Positions 8,201 through 23,200 of a stretch of DNA of 64,000 bases are shown here, piece after piece (position 1 is the first letter of the stretch; every line of letters begins with the position of its first letter). Under the pieces are notes generated by a model. That model saw only the letters and a program-made list of their open reading frames with translations, was not told the origin of the DNA and did not search any database. Origin of the DNA: Archilochus colubris (Eukaryota; Chordata; Aves; Apodiformes; Trochilidae); contig CM041102.1 in NCBI GenBank assembly GCA_023079485.1, positions 753,269 to 817,268 of the forward strand, written 5' to 3'. The position numbers and the translations under genes are program-made.

Positions 8201-11200
8201 GTGTGTGACTGAATGCTTGTCTGAGCTGCACAAAGTTTCCCTTTATGATTGATTTGTTTCTTCTGTCAGTAAAGCTAAAGACCACCAGGCTGGGGGCAAG
8301 GGGAGAAGGGAGAGGGAACACTATCAAGTGTTTCTTTTGAGTTTTGCTCTCCTGGGTGTTTGTTTTAGCCCAGCATTCTCACTGAGTGGTTGCTCAGTTC
8401 CCCACATAAGCTGTGAACTTGTCTCTTCTCCAGTTTTTTCAGTAGGTTCTGTTGGATCTTCTCTGAGGAGATATTTGTTCTTTGTAGGCATCCATACCCC
8501 ACTCAGGGACAGAGCTGTTAAGCTGTAAATTGCTGTGAATTCTCTTTCTTCTTCTTTACACTCTGGCCTCTGGGGACCTGTGTCTTACTGACCTGACTTT
8601 TCTCCAGCATGTGTGGGTTGGGTTCATCTTTCAATCATGCACTGTAGTGTGTCCAGAAGTATGAAGCTGCCTGGTGTGCTCTGATTTCTGAATAATCCCA
8701 GGTATCTGGAGAGATTTTGGTTATTTCTGCAGAGACACTTCCAGAGTCTCCTGTTGAAGTGGGTGTTGTCTGTCTCCCTGTTGCAGAATGAAGATGCAAA
8801 GGAGAAGACAGTGACCCCAAGTGAGAAAGTGCAGCAAGGAACTGAGAAGACAAGTAGGACCAAAGGACCTCAGGTTTCTGGAAAGATTGGTGCTTCAGCT
8901 GTAACAGAGAGTGGCAAGAGCAAACACCAGCAAAGGAACCAGCAACCTGTGAATAAGATTAAAGAAAGGTGAGATCACCCCTGCTGCTCCCCCCACATTC
9001 TTCAGTGGCAGGAGCTGGGGTGAGGGGGACTAGAGGACTCCAGACTGAAGCAGGGGATTAAGTACTAAGGTCTGCATGTATCTTGGGTATGTGGGAATAG
9101 AATTGCTTTTAAACTGAGGGAAATTATTCATACAAAAGAGCCATTGCTGGACTGGGAGCTGCAGCCCAAGGTCATGGACTGGGTAACATGGTACACTTGG
9201 TACTTGAACCTTTTTGAGGATCTAATGAGTAAAAAAAAAAACAAAAAAAAAGAGTTGCCCTCATTTCTTATTCTGAGGAGCAACATGTGCTTCACACAGT
9301 AACTCTTTAGATTAAGGGTGGGGAGAGCTGTTTTGTTTAGTGTAACCTGTTTGCTTAATGTGTGTGAGCTGGGAGAGGGACAAGGTATGGCCATTTCAGG
9401 TGCCCCTGTGGGGTGAGGTATTTCTCTGGTATTACAAGTGCAGTGGCCCAGTTGCATGTGGCCAGAGCATTTCATGCTGCCCTTAGGAACCTGTTATTCC
9501 TTTTTCCACTGGGCTTTACACTAGACCTGCTATCTAGGATCAGCTTAAGTGAGCTGCTGACAGAGCTTATTGGTCTTGCATCTATTAATAAAAAAAATTT
9601 GTTAAAAATATACATTAGAACTTTTACTAATTTCCTTCTAATTCTTTCTTGTAGTTCTATGAGCCAAAGTGATGAGGTTACAGTATATTTCCATGCAGTA
9701 TTATCCAAACACTTCAAAGTAGACCCTGAAACCCATAAAGTGTTCATCAGGGCTGAAGGCATTTCTTCCTGTGCAGGCATGAAGGACATTTGTGAGCTGA
9801 CTTTCAGCAAGTAAGTACCCTCCTGAGTCACAGAGAGACACAGGAGTGTTTTGGCTCTGAAGAACAGGAGGCAATGATGCATAAGACTGTAGCTCTATAT
9901 TTATGTATTGCTACCAAGTTTTTTTTTATAGTGGAGCTATTCTAAGCCTTTCATTGTGCAATAATAATCCCCATTCCTAATAAATCTGGAGTGATGCGTG
10001 GAAAAGGAAGTATAAATCAGCTGACATGTCTTTTGGCTTCCTTTGCTGTATTTTGCTTTTCCAAGGTATTTAGGAGAACATGGATACCTCATTGAAGGCA
10101 CTGCAACTCTTGCTAAAGAACATGTGAATAAATGCATTCCTTACAAATACTGGGTTGGCTCTGGTAAAGGGGACTATGAATTTATTTACAAGCACCCAGC
10201 AGAAGGAACCGAATATGTGAATCGTTGCTTATTTATAGAGAAAGAGCTGCTCAACAATGGAGGTGAGCTTTTCTGACTGGATCTGCATATTGGGATGATC
10301 TGTGTTTTTTGGTGGGGTGATTTGACTTCCAATGGTTCTTATTAGACAGCACTGTCTGAAGTAGGAAACTGAATGGGTCAGGGGGATAACTGTGGGCAGC
10401 TGAAGGAGTGAAGACATGTGCCAATGTGTATGTGTTCATTAAATGATTGCTCTCCTGTGTTCTCACCTCTGTTTCTTATTCTAGAATGGCATCAGTATGA
10501 TGATATTGTATGTGCAAAGCCTTCTGCTTTGAAAAGCTTTTGGAACTCTTTACAACTGGATAAAACCAAAGATGTGGTGAAGGGGAAGAAAATAGCTGCA
10601 AATATTATGTTAGAAAACATCTTCAGCATTCTTGGAACCTGGTGTCCTGACAACCTGAGAAACTTTTTCTCCCAGCTGAAGCAGTTTCATTTTATTACAA
10701 GAAACCAATATGTGTATGAGACTGAGGGAACGACATGGACAGAGTTAAACTTTGGTGTGCCAGAGGTAATCTGTTTTCTTCTAACAGATATTAGAAAGCA
10801 GACATTTAGTTACTAAACACAGAACTTTAATTTGTTGTTGGCCTTGTTGGGTTAATGTTGTTTTTCCAGTCAGAAAAGTTCTGGTTTCTGGAGTCGTCAA
10901 TTTCTTGCCTGGCATAATTATGAAATATGGCAGAAACATCCAGTGGGGTCTTGGGGGGCTTTGAACCAGTGTCAGGGCTGCTGATTTCTAAATCTCTACA
11001 GTCCTCCTCCTCCTGGGGATCAGGGAGAGGCCACAAGATGGCTCACAGGGGTTTTCTACAGCTGCTGGTTTTCAGAAAGGTGATTCTGGTGTTAGTGAGC
11101 ACCACAGTGCTATGGATCCCCTGCAGGTGGTTTCAGAGTAGCTTTTGGAGGCTGTGGGTAAGAACAGAAATCTCCCTCCCTCTGCTGACTCCCAACCAAG

Positions 11201-14200
11201 CCTGAGCCCACTGTGAAGCTGGAGTCTGTTTGCTGATAAGGCTGTGGTGACCTCAGGCAACGTTGGGTGTGCAGTTGCTCAGCTCACTGGTCCTTTCCTG
11301 AGATCTGCCTTGGTCCCTTGATGCTCCCCAGCTCTACTGGGCATAGGAGGGTGAAGCAGTAGCTGAGTGATGGGAGCTGGTAGCACAGAGAGGGACACCA
11401 AACTGACAGGTACTGCAGTGAGATGTTCCAGTGGTGGTCAGTACCATCTATGCTTAGATGCTGGTATCACCATGGTCCCATGGGATGTACAGGGCTGTTG
11501 AGTGCCCTAGCTGAAACCAGCTGAAGCAAATGGCTTCAGAAGGAGGAAGATGTGTTGAGGAACTAATGCTGTGGTTGTCTTGTTTCTTCCATTCCTTATC
11601 TCAGGTGAATGATCTGCTGCTGAGCTACTTGAGGAAAATAGCTCGTCCTTTCCTTACACCAGAAGGTGCAAAAGCATCCCAGGAGGACGTAGTAATAAAA
11701 AGTAAACTGGCTCTGGGATTCACCATTCTCACAGTAATTCCCTATTACTGTCTTCAGTCCTCCAAAAATGATCTGGCTGCCCTGTGCAGCCTCTTGTGCT
11801 TGGATGAGGTGCCACAGCAATTTGTGCTCAATGAAATTCATCATCTTGAAAAGGCTTTTGAAGCAGTTTTTGGGTATGTATATTACTGGAGCACTTAAGG
11901 GCACCTGAGTGGGCTGGTTCTGCTGCAGGCACAGCACTGTGTGATGAAGAAGTCAGGGATTCAACTGTCTAGGATTGGAGAATCAGAAAAAAAAAGAAAT
12001 TTGAAGGTGTGTGTGTTGGTCTCTGTTCCAGTCTCCTGCTCAAAGCAGGACTAAGGCCCAGGCAAGGTTGCAGTTGAGTTCTAAGAAGCTCCAGGGATGA
12101 AGACTGCAAAACCTCTCTGGGGCCCTCCTCCAGTCACATACCTTTGTTGATGGGAAAAGTATCTTACTTCTGTCCAAACTCGATGGCCCTTAATGCAACT
12201 TGTCACTGTTGCCAGAGCAGTAATTGAGTAATATTGAATTAAAACAATTAGATTTTCAATATATATAAAAATATTACCTGGTATCTTTTTCTGTCAGGCA
12301 GTTTCTCCTTTCTTACCTGTCTGCTATGCCACTTTTGGAGTCATCTGTTTCTTCTTTTTGTTGATTTTCTTTTTTTTTTTTTTCTTTTTCCTGAGTGCTT
12401 GCTTATTAGGCTGTTACCTAACTGCTTATTTGGCACTCAGATGTCTAGTTCTTCACTTGCACAGCTACAGTTATTATAATTCCTTTTGAAGACCTTCGTA
12501 TACTTCAGCCCAACTAAGGAGACTGGCAGTTGTCCCTAGAATGCTTGGCTCTGTGCATCCCTGTCACCCCATCCCTGGCTGAGCTGGGGGGACTTGTATG
12601 GGAACTGTAGCTAGAGTATCAGCACTTCTTAGAGCTGTCTGTAGGGTTTGTGCAGAGAGATCCAGGTAAGATTACAGGTTTGGGTTTTAACTTTGGCCAT
12701 ATATACTCTGCAATGAAGATAAGATTGAGCTAAAGTAATTACAAGAAGGTATTTCAAGGTACATAGTGAGACTGGGATGTATCACTCCCCACCCTCTACC
12801 TCCCCCATCCCCCAGGACATTCTTGAGTCCTGTAAAAAGCTTGGTGTTTTTTCCTCTCTCTTCTGACTGTGTTTGGTTTTATAGTGTTTCCCACTTCGAG
12901 ATTCTGCTTAGATACTTGTGCCAGAGATGCATTGATGACCAGGTGGACCAGTGGCTGTGGATTCTTCCTCTTCTGCATTACTTTGCTCCATCACACCGTG
13001 ACCACTTGTCCATGGAGGAGGAAACCTGGGCAGGTCTGGAAGGGCTTCCATTTGCTGAAACAAGGAAGAGGCAAGATCCGTGAGTTCTCCAGAGTTCTTC
13101 CTTACATCCAGTGCCTTGACACTGTGTTTGGTGGTGATCACCTTACTTTATGCCTTTTTTTTTTTTTTTTTTTTCTCCCTTTTAAAAAACAACAAATGTA
13201 GCATATTGAGGATGGATACTAAGGGTAGAGGAAGGGACTTACTGGTTGCAAGAGTAACATATTTTAAAGCTGCACAGTATGTTACCTTTCAGACACAAAC
13301 AAACCTTAATTCTGCCAGTCACAGAGCAGCTTGTGTGGCTGGTGATGCCTGAGGTGAGTTAAAGCAGCTTGTGATATGTGTTGTTCAGAACCTGTACAAG
13401 ACCTGGAGTTGATTTTCCTCAAGTGCTTCTGTTTAGTAGTTTGCCACTGCTGGTGCAGTCACAGGGTCTAGGGGTCTTCTACTGGTTTTTACCTGTGAAT
13501 GAAAAAAGCACAGGAGTGAACATAAGAGTGCTCTGTGGGCTGAGCAAGTTCTTGGCCTCTTGTACCTTAAACTTGAAGATTTTGTTTTGTTTTCCCTCCA
13601 GGAGGGACCTGCTGCAAGTAATAAAAGAAAAGAAACACTTGATGGAATTTGATGCAACTCTGGTCAAGTCCTGGATCTGTGTGCTGCCCCTGGAGAGCCT
13701 GGCTGAATTTATAAAAGACTTCCCCAGTGATTTACCCGTTGTTCTTCAGGGTGTTTCTTACAGACTAGAGAATGGCCTTCCATCCGGTGTCCTTGAGGTT
13801 TGTCTGCTAGCAGCTTTACCCAGCTACGGGGTGAAGGCTGACACTGGTGTAGGGTGCCTTTGAGCACAACCTGGTGTGAGTGGGGTTGGCAACAGGCTGG
13901 AGTACAAAGAGCTTAAAATGAAGCTAAAAGCAAAAGCAGTTGCTGTGAAGAAGAGTCCTAAGAGGAGGTGGGGTGTCTGTAGCAAAAAATGTTGGCACCG
14001 ATGAGGGCAGGGTCTGCCCAGCTGGATTTGGGTTTAGTCACTGATGGCAAATATTTTGCTCTTGAGGACTCCAGATGACTGCCTGAAAGGACTTTTTGAA
14101 CAGCTTCTGGGGGTTTGGGCACAGTGCTGCTGGTCTGAGAAACTTTCCTGCCTGTTGTTGAAACACTTATTTGTGTGAAGACAGGAGAACTGGACATTGC

Positions 14201-17200
14201 AAGTAATAATAATAGATTTTAAACCCCTAGATTGTAAGAAATGCAGGGTTTGTTTGTACAAATAATAGCCAGCTATGTGTTGACTCTGACATCCAGTAAG
14301 TTTTTGCAGTTTTATAGCTTATTTGTAAAAGTGTTGGAGAAGGCCTGGAAGAATTCCCTCTTTTACAATATTCCCTCACCTAATGAGAAACAAATCTGTG
14401 AAATTCCTTCCACAGTTTAATTTTCTATCTTATTCTTAGGTAGTAGAGAATCTTCTAAAGACATTGCTGTGTACCTTGGATGAGCAGCAGGCCAGGTAAC
14501 TGAAATGTGCTTTTGTGAGAGAATTGTCCTTTTTATTTTCACACCATGTCTGTGGGGTGGGGTTGTGCTTGTGGCTAGAATATAGAATTGAAATCTACAT
14601 GAATAAAATCCCTGTGTTTCTGTTCCTCTGTCACATAGCAACATTTTTTCTAAATCCATCTGAGGGAGGAATAGTTGGTTACCACACCATATTGAATTTG
14701 GTGGGTTTTTTTTCTTTTTCCTCTGAGCAGATAATAAATTCTTTCTCTTTTTCTGTCTTTCAGAGTTCTGGAAACTCATTCTTTGCAATCCTGCTTGACC
14801 TGCTGCCTCAAGCTGTACGAGAGGGTCTGCAAATATGTGGAGAGGGTGAAGTGGAACATGATTCCTGCCACTTCTGCCAGGATGATTTCTAAGCTTGCCA
14901 GACTTCAGCCCACAGCAGTGAGTAGCAGGGACCATTCATGGGTTGATGTGAGGAAGGTATCTGGAAGTATTACAAAAATGGCACAGCAGACTGGCTTTAC
15001 ACATCCATTCCCAATCTGGAAAACCTAATGCTCTAAATTAACCAAGGTTGTGATAATTTCCAAAAGTTGTGAAATCATTTAATGATTTTGATTCTTCTTA
15101 TTGGAAATAAGGTCAAATGCCTAGGTTGGCTGTCACAGGTTTTGTTTTATGTCTGTTTTTACTGTCTTTATTTCCTGGAAGAAGTGTTTTTAAGCACAGA
15201 CTACTTGTAAGTTCTGTATTTTCCAAGCCTCCCTCTATACTTTGTTTAAGTAGTGTTGGTGCTGCTGGGCATGTTTGTGCTTTGCAGGCATTTAGGCCTT
15301 CTTTTTTAGAAATATTTATTTAAATCAGTTGTACATTGCTCTCCTGCTGTCTTCTCCTGTGTGTGTGGCAGGTCCCAGGAGATGCTGTGCAGGAAGTTCC
15401 AGAGGTAGATGTATTTAATCACGTGCTGAGACACACTCGAACCTGGTTCAGAAATGCTTTAAGCAAGAAGTTACTGAAAAAAGACTACAATTATGTGGGC
15501 TTCTCTTTTCCTGGGGAACTTCAGGTTTGTCATCATCTAATAATATGAATAAAAAAGAGTTTTACTGTAGCTTCACCAGGTAGTCTAGAGTCTAAGGGCT
15601 CTTTGCTGGGAACGGTAGAGGCTGTGTCTGGGTAAGGAGTGAGCTGGGGACAGGCAGTACAACTGCAGGCTGAGAAGCTGTGTTGTTTTAAACAGTGTTG
15701 GACTGAATTAAAAAGGGTCATAATTGGTGCTGCTCAGCTCACCTTATTGCTCCTTTTCTTGGCTGTTCCAAGAGGTGCTGCTGGAGCTGTTGTCTTGGCC
15801 ATCCTGCTCCTGGCTGTCCTTCATGCCTTCCAGTGGGCTGAGCACAGAGCAGCTCCTTCCAGCATCAAGGTGGAAGTGGTTCATCTGAATGTCTCCTTTA
15901 GCAGCTGAGACACTTTGACACTGGGCTTAAAAGCTGCCTTTTGCAGCTCTGGGAGTGGTTTTTTTTCTTCTGGTTGAAAACATCTGAAAGGACTGCAGAT
16001 TGTCTGAATAGTGTGGGGCCTCTCCTCAATATAGTTCTTTTGATTTCCTTGTTTGAATGCTAAATCTCAGCACTTAGTTTTTTGCTTCTCACCTGCAGGC
16101 CTGGGATAACTTTGTGAAGATCAGCTTTCCAGATGAACAGTTCACTGAGAAATGGAAGAATACTTTACTTACAGATCTGAAGAGAAGAATTCAGGAGGTA
16201 GGGGGATGACAGACAGCCATCTGTGCTTAGAGAGTAGATTCTAGAGCCTGAATGGGCACGGGAAAACACTAGGGCTTTGGTCATAAAAATTGCCATTTCT
16301 GTTACCAGCCACATTCTGAAGGCTCAAAACTTGGATGTAAAACTACACTACACTGTCTTGGCATCAGAGACTTCTGAAGCTTGCTAGCCTGGCTGCAGAA
16401 CTGTTCTGTTTCTAGTAGTGACTGATACCCTGATACTCTAAAGGAAATGGTACATTTTTTACCACCCCTGTAGTTTTAAGATTGCTGCAAAGTAAGCACC
16501 CAAGGGTTTACAGAAGCAAAGTTGGTGCTTGCCTCTTTTGTATTCACTGTGCAGAAACTGTGTTGTCTGGGGTCTCAAATGTGTAGCTCCCTTCTAAATT
16601 GAACTCCATCTTCTCATCTCCTTTCTACATCAAACAAATGTTTCCTGATGGAAGCTTGTCTTGGAGTGATGCACATTAAGTAATCACACATGTTATATGG
16701 AAACAATCTAAATGATTTTCCAAGCATTTATTTGTATTTCATCTCTCTTCCAGGCCCTAATAAATGGACTGGTGCTTGGCTCCACTAGGAAAATTAAACT
16801 TTGAGGCTTAGGACTTTTTATTGTCTCAGTAGCCACACCGTGCTTTTGGAAGAAACACTTTGAAAGCTTTAAGCTGATAAATCTCCCTTTTGCTCTGCAG
16901 GAGTCTCCAGTTAACCAAGTGTTGATCTATTGCTGTCAGCACAACCGACTTGCAGAACTTGACTCTTCCATTGAGTGGTGTTTCTGTACTTGTGCCACAG
17001 AGGCTGCAGCTGTGGCTTGTCAGGTATTGTATTGTCCTACCTTGAGGGAGAAGAAAAGTCAGAATCTGTAGAAATGCTGTTGCATAATAAAGGGATGTGC
17101 ATTGCGGGGGAAGGAGAATTGCACATCCAGTCCCTCCTTGCTTGAGTTGCTGTGGCTTGCTTGAGTTTGTTAAACCAGGAAAAAAAAAAAAAAAAAGGAA

Positions 17201-20200
17201 ATACTGGCTTGAAATCAGGAAATTAGGATCTGCTTATAAAGGGGTCCATGAAAATGCTTGCAATGGTTTTGCCATCCTGGCTTCTGGTGTCACTCACATC
17301 ATAGCCATGTCAGCTCTTCTGGAATATGCCTCAGCACTGGAGGTGCCACTTCTACACATCAGTGCCTGATCCTAGGACAAAGATGGGCACAGTGTAATCG
17401 GAAGCTCTGATGCCTTCCACTCCTCTGTCTTGTATGCCTCTTGCAGATTGATAACAATATCCTGGAGAAGATACCTCTGAACAGCATGGGCCAATTCAGC
17501 ACGCTTGTGTCATCTATTATTGTGAAGTCGTGGCCAGTCAAGGATGAGCAGTCCAAGGGGAATTTTGATACGATTTTGCATCACGTGCTTACCTGGCCTG
17601 ACATCAAATGTGTCTTCACCTTAAGTGGTATGTCTGTTAGCTAGATTTGTAGCAGTGTGTGAAAAGCTGTTCTCTGCATTGCCATTCCTACTTCGCAGGG
17701 TAGCAAACAAATATATAAAGATTGTCTTGTTCTTGTTTTATTCCCTATCTCAGAGCTCAAGGTGTTTAGCCTGTTAAGGGAGAGGAAGGGCTAAGGAGAG
17801 AGGGCTGGTACCACTCTGCTTGTAGTTCACTGCAGCCACTTCAGGAATTGTGCTGGAGTGCTGAACCTGTAGTTCATGTGGATTTGTAGAATGTAACTTC
17901 TTTCTCTGATAAGTCCTAATGAGTTGCTGCTACACAAAAATGCAGAAGTCTTTGTCAGGTGAATGGGTCAAAATGGCTTGTGCTTCCTCTGCAGTTTTTG
18001 GCTGTGGGTTCTCCATGGGAAGGTTTCTGAATTGCTCTCCTGAAAATCCTGGTCACTTCTGTTCAGAAAAACATGGGGGGTTGGAGGGTGATGTGATGTG
18101 TTCACAAGGTTTTGGGTAGGGATTTGAATGGGCAATGGAAGGACTGTATCATGGCACTGACTAGATATTGGTTGTGTCTTGGCTTTGTGAAGCAGGGCTG
18201 ATCAGGTTTTAACATGCTTTGTTTCTGGAACAGGAATTAACAAAAAGCTTATAGACAAATTTACAGATGAAGCAAAGAAAGTAATGGCAGCAGCAGACTG
18301 GGTGTTTATGAGTGTCAGCAGTGACATCCAGAAAGGGTGCATCCTTGTGAAACACCTGGAAGAGATTTTCCAGCATAAGCAGCAGTTCACCTGTATCTGG
18401 GAGACAAGTAAGAACCCCATTCAAGGGTGGCATTATTGGCTTATGGCATCATTGTAGTGATCTACGGCCTACTCTGCTAACCTGCTTCTGTCATTAGTAA
18501 CGCTAATTAGGTGCTTCAGCAGTTAGTAGTGCTGCCCATGTCTTTATCCTTTATATGGAGCTCTCAGCTCCAGTCTGTGTTGTCTGCATTTTACTGTGCT
18601 GTTTGAGAGCCACAAATACAAAACCCAAGGTGTGGGTGCAGGGCATGGGGAAGTATCTGCCTTGTGAATACAGATGAGTTTTCTTTCAGAGCACCAGAGC
18701 TTTTCTGGACTCAGAGAACTGAAAGAATTGTTGCAGAGGAGACAAGAAGAATTAACACTACTCAAAGAAGAGAAAAAAGCAATAGGAACCTTCCTGAGCA
18801 TGTGTAGGAAGGTGCAGACATCTGTGAAAGGTAGAGTTTTTGAAAATGGCAACTCCAGGGAACCAAAATTTTATTTGAAAATGCCCTGGCTTTGTAAACA
18901 GGTTTTATTCTAAACCACAGCAAGGGTGAGGAGGGGTGGGTGGATCAAATGAGTGGCTATGAATCAAGTGATATCTGTAGGTGTGCACAAACCCAATAAC
19001 ATTTTGTGGCTTGGTGAATTAGATGAAGTGGGCTGGACACAGGGTACACAGCTGAGCTCTGTGGTCTCTGAGAAATCTGATCTCTGACCCGTCTTTCTCT
19101 TGTATAGTGGATACAGGTAAAGTGGAACATCAACACTTGGAAGATCTTCGCTCAAAAAGACTAAATGAAGTTGTGACTGTGGAACGCAGACAGCCACAAA
19201 CCTACTACAGCCTGAGTCCAGAGCTGAAGGAATTTGTCCATAAAATGCACTCTTTTAAGGACAGTCTGATCTTCCAGCAGTTCTGGGAAGAAGCAGCACA
19301 GAAGGCAGGAGAGGAGTGTGAAAGTTGGGGAGAGGAGTGTGGAAGTTCAGAAGAGGAGGATGACAATGTTCCTGCATTGGACCTTGATAGTGTTTTGAGC
19401 AGTCTGATCTCCCCTTGTTTTGCAAGTTATGAAAGGTTGTATGATGATCTCAGATCTGGAAGTCTCACACTTTCTGCAGTTGATAAAATTTTTCGGGAAT
19501 TCACAAATAATCCTGAAGATCTCAAAAGTGAGTTAAATGCCATGTGTAAGCTTAGACCTGGAGAAGCCAGAGACTGGGTTGATTGTCGTTTTCAGCAGAT
19601 CCAGGAATACCATGAAATGCATGTCACTTTGGATGCTGCCAAGGTGATTGCCTGTGTAAAAGAGATCTTAAACCTCTCTGGTGATTTCAGCATCCTGGAA
19701 AACTTGTTGGACATAGTAAGTATCCACTTCTTCAGCTCTGTTCTGCCAGGGTGTTGGCTAGAAAGCTTGGGTAAATCTGAAGCTTTCTGCAAATCTATCC
19801 CAGTATATCAAGAATCCTTCCTTGTCCCAAAATGCTTATTAGAGATAAAAATTAAGTGTTCAAACAAAGTGCTTTTGTTTAGGCTTTTTTGAGAGAAGAT
19901 GGTTTTCCTGTTTGGGTTGTGGCTTTGCAGAGCCTTCCTTTCCCTGCTGGAGCAGGGGTTGTGGTTCCTGTTTCCAGACTGAATGTTTGTTTCCACTGCT
20001 TGATTTGTAGACAGAAAAGCTTGAATCCTACAAGACACAAAGGCTGGACTCCATCAGCCCTGAGCTTGTGAATGCCAAGAGTCTGCTGCAGGGGATCACT
20101 GTGAAACATTGTGGGTGCCTGAGGGAGCTGGCCCAGCAGAGGGAGTTTGTCAGCTGGGTCAGAGAAGCTCTGAAAGGTGAGTGCTGCTCCCCCAGGAATT

Positions 20201-23200
20201 AGGCAGGCAGCAGAAGAAGGCCAAGGATGTCATTAATGTGGGTGAATCATTTAGTAAGGGTGCTGGTGGGATGGCTGGAGGGAAGTTGTGTAGGAGATGT
20301 GATGTTTAAGGGCATTTCTTCTGCATTACCTGTAAAAGGTGGTGATGTGGAATTGCATTAAAGCTTCCTCATTTGTTGTTTGTCCCTGTGTTTGTCTCAT
20401 TTAAGATATAAATGAACTGAAGGTGTTTGTAGACTTGGCCTCCATCTCTGCTGGGGAGAATGACATTGATGTGGACCGTGTGGCATGTTTCCATGACACT
20501 GTGCATGGCTACTCTTCCCTGCTCTATGAGCTTAGGCAGGACTCAGGGTTCAAGGACTTCATGCACTGCTTGAAGAAGCTGTGGCGAGCTCTGGACAGCG
20601 ATGAGGATCTTCCCAAGAAATTGGTGAGTACATGCTGTACTACATACTGTAGCTTCACTTTTACAAGAGCTTGGTGATGCAGAAGAGGGCAGGCAGATGG
20701 CTGGGATTCTTACTCTTTGCAGCAGGGTGTGTTTCTGCAGCAGGAGGCAGGGAAAGACTGTGAGCTCTGTTTAGCCTCCCATGGTGCTGTGGCCTGTAGT
20801 TTGTTCTTTTCTTCCTTCCCCATCTGAAACTCTTCTGACACCCCACAAATGGAGTCCTGGAAGGACATGCCAAGTCAGAGCAATTGGGTCAGTGCCATGT
20901 CTTCTCTTCCCACAGCGTGCTTCAGCTCAGCACTTAGGGTGGCTGAAAATAGTGAAAGAGAGCCACGGGTCTGTGGAGCTCTCATCACTGTCACTGGCAG
21001 CTGCCATCAACAGCAGAGGAATTTATGTTCTCAGAGCACCAGATGATGGCCAAAAGGTGAGGCTGCTTGGCTTTCCCTTCCCTCCTGCAGATAACAGTGC
21101 AGATAACACTTCTGTCACAGCGGTGTCTGAAATGTGCTGTAGCTTTTATCCCACTTTGCGCAGTTCCTTTCTGGGGGCTGCTGCCTCCTAAGTGCTCCCC
21201 TTACTGGATGTTGCACTGTCTCAGGAGTGGCACCTCGGTGCACATCAGCACTAATGACTTCTTCTCTGTCAGATTTCTTTGGACAATGTCCTGCACTTCA
21301 TCCTCCCAGAGAGCTCTGGGGATTGTGAAGCATCACGGAAATACTCTCTGGCAGAGCTCCGTGAACTGCAGAACAAACTGATGCTCATGTCAGCGAAGGG
21401 AGAACAAGGCTTGGAAGTGGAGAAGTTCTCTGAGGTCAGATTTCAAACCCAGTGGGTTACTGCTGTTGAGGCTGGGGCTGGATTTTTGCCAGGAATATCA
21501 GCTTTTCTGGCTGTGGTTTACAGCTGACTTGCTGGGGAGGAATAGTAGCAGGCAGGCAGGTGTTCCCACCTCTTTGGTTCCCTGTTGAGGTGGAACTAAC
21601 CTGGAGATGGCACAGTGAACTGGTACCCTCATCCACTGGGGATGCTTCTGCCTGGGAGGGTTGCTGTGCTTTTGTAGAAAGCTGGGGGTTCCTACTGCCT
21701 CCCTCAGGATACCCTGTTATAAAACCACAGTCTTTTGCTACTGTGCAAGGCCTGACACACTGGGCTTGGGGCCTTTCTTTTAAAGAAAAGTTTTCAGTGG
21801 CTTAATGACTCAGACTTGCCTTGGTGTATCAGCTTAGGGGTTTTTTTCTCTTTCCTGTATCCTCACACAGATCTTCTCCTATGTCCAAAGACTTGCACAG
21901 GCCTTTATAGACCTTTATTCAGCTGGGAACATGCTCTTCCGCTCCTGGCTTGCTCAAGTGTATTGTTCACCCAAAAGAGAATCGTGTGTTCTCATGGACT
22001 TTTTTTTGGGACTGATCCCAGAGCTAGAAGGACAAGGAGAAGTGTCAGCTGTGCTCCTAGGCCTCTGCAAGATGATGGAGAGTTTCCTGGAGAGCTGGAA
22101 AAGTTTCATGTATGAAAAACGACTCCAGCATTTCTACTTGAACTACTACACTGCTGAACAGCTGGTCTGCTTATGCACAGAGCTGGGGCAGGGGGTGCCC
22201 AGCCAGGGTGCCCTGATGATGCTTTCATTCCTAAAACACAACTGCACTGAGCAGGATGTCCTCAGAGCCTCCAGCAGAGAGGTGCCTCCCAGCTCAAGGA
22301 GGGCTATTCCTGACTTGCATGTGATGCTGGATGGGGAGAAGGACCTGACTGCGTGTCTGAAGTGCATCTGGGAGTCCTACATGAGCAACATGGGCTCCTT
22401 CCTTCCAAACTGCCTGGATATTGATACTCTTGGTGCGTGGCTGGAGAATCTGGCCAGCTGGGAGAGTGAGCATGTCACACGAGACTTTCCACAGTATCTC
22501 CTGAGTGGACAGCCCAACCTCATCACATGCCCTCGCTCTGAGGTGCTCACTTCTGCTCTGGCTATTTACATGAACAGCCCTGCCCAGCCCCTCCCAACTT
22601 TTGATGAAGTTCTCCTGTGCACCCCTCAGACCACTGCTGAGCAAGTGGGGCTCTTCCTCAGGAGGTGCCTCATTCCTGGCAGCAGAGGAGAGAAAATTTA
22701 CAGCATGCTGTATGCAGATGAGCTGAGTTATGATGTCAGCTGCAGAGCAGAGGAGCTATTCCAGCACCTGAAGCACTTCAACACCACCTATCACCTCGTT
22801 GTTCTGTGCAACTGCGAGAGGGAACACAGCTACATCCCTTCTGTCTTCAGCCAATACAAAGTGCACGTGATACCCCAGATGCCTCTACCTGAAATCCAGC
22901 AGTACCTTCAGCACCACTACAAGGTTGCCCAGCCTTCAAGCTCAGCTGCTTCTGTGTTCAAGGACAATATGTGTGTTGGAATTGTGTCCTCCAAAAAAGC
23001 TGGTGTGGGTAAGATGTCACATGCAAAGCAGGGTCTGCTGAGTATTAAAAACTGGAGTGGGGTTCACCCTGCTAGGTTGTCTGCCTGAGTGATAAGCAAT
23101 CTAGTGAAAAAAAGAATTATTTGGACTACAGTCAGTTGAGTGACAAATTTCATCCTTAGATAATGGCTTTACTTATTTCTGTGTTTTTTATAACAGGGAA

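Noticed and set aside
15639..15908. 89-residue frame with a hydrophobic Leu/Ala stretch in RNF213 intron 13
   Set aside because: No homology that I recognise, no start context, and it sits inside an intron between two phase-0 exons. A chance frame is likelier than a nested membrane protein gene.
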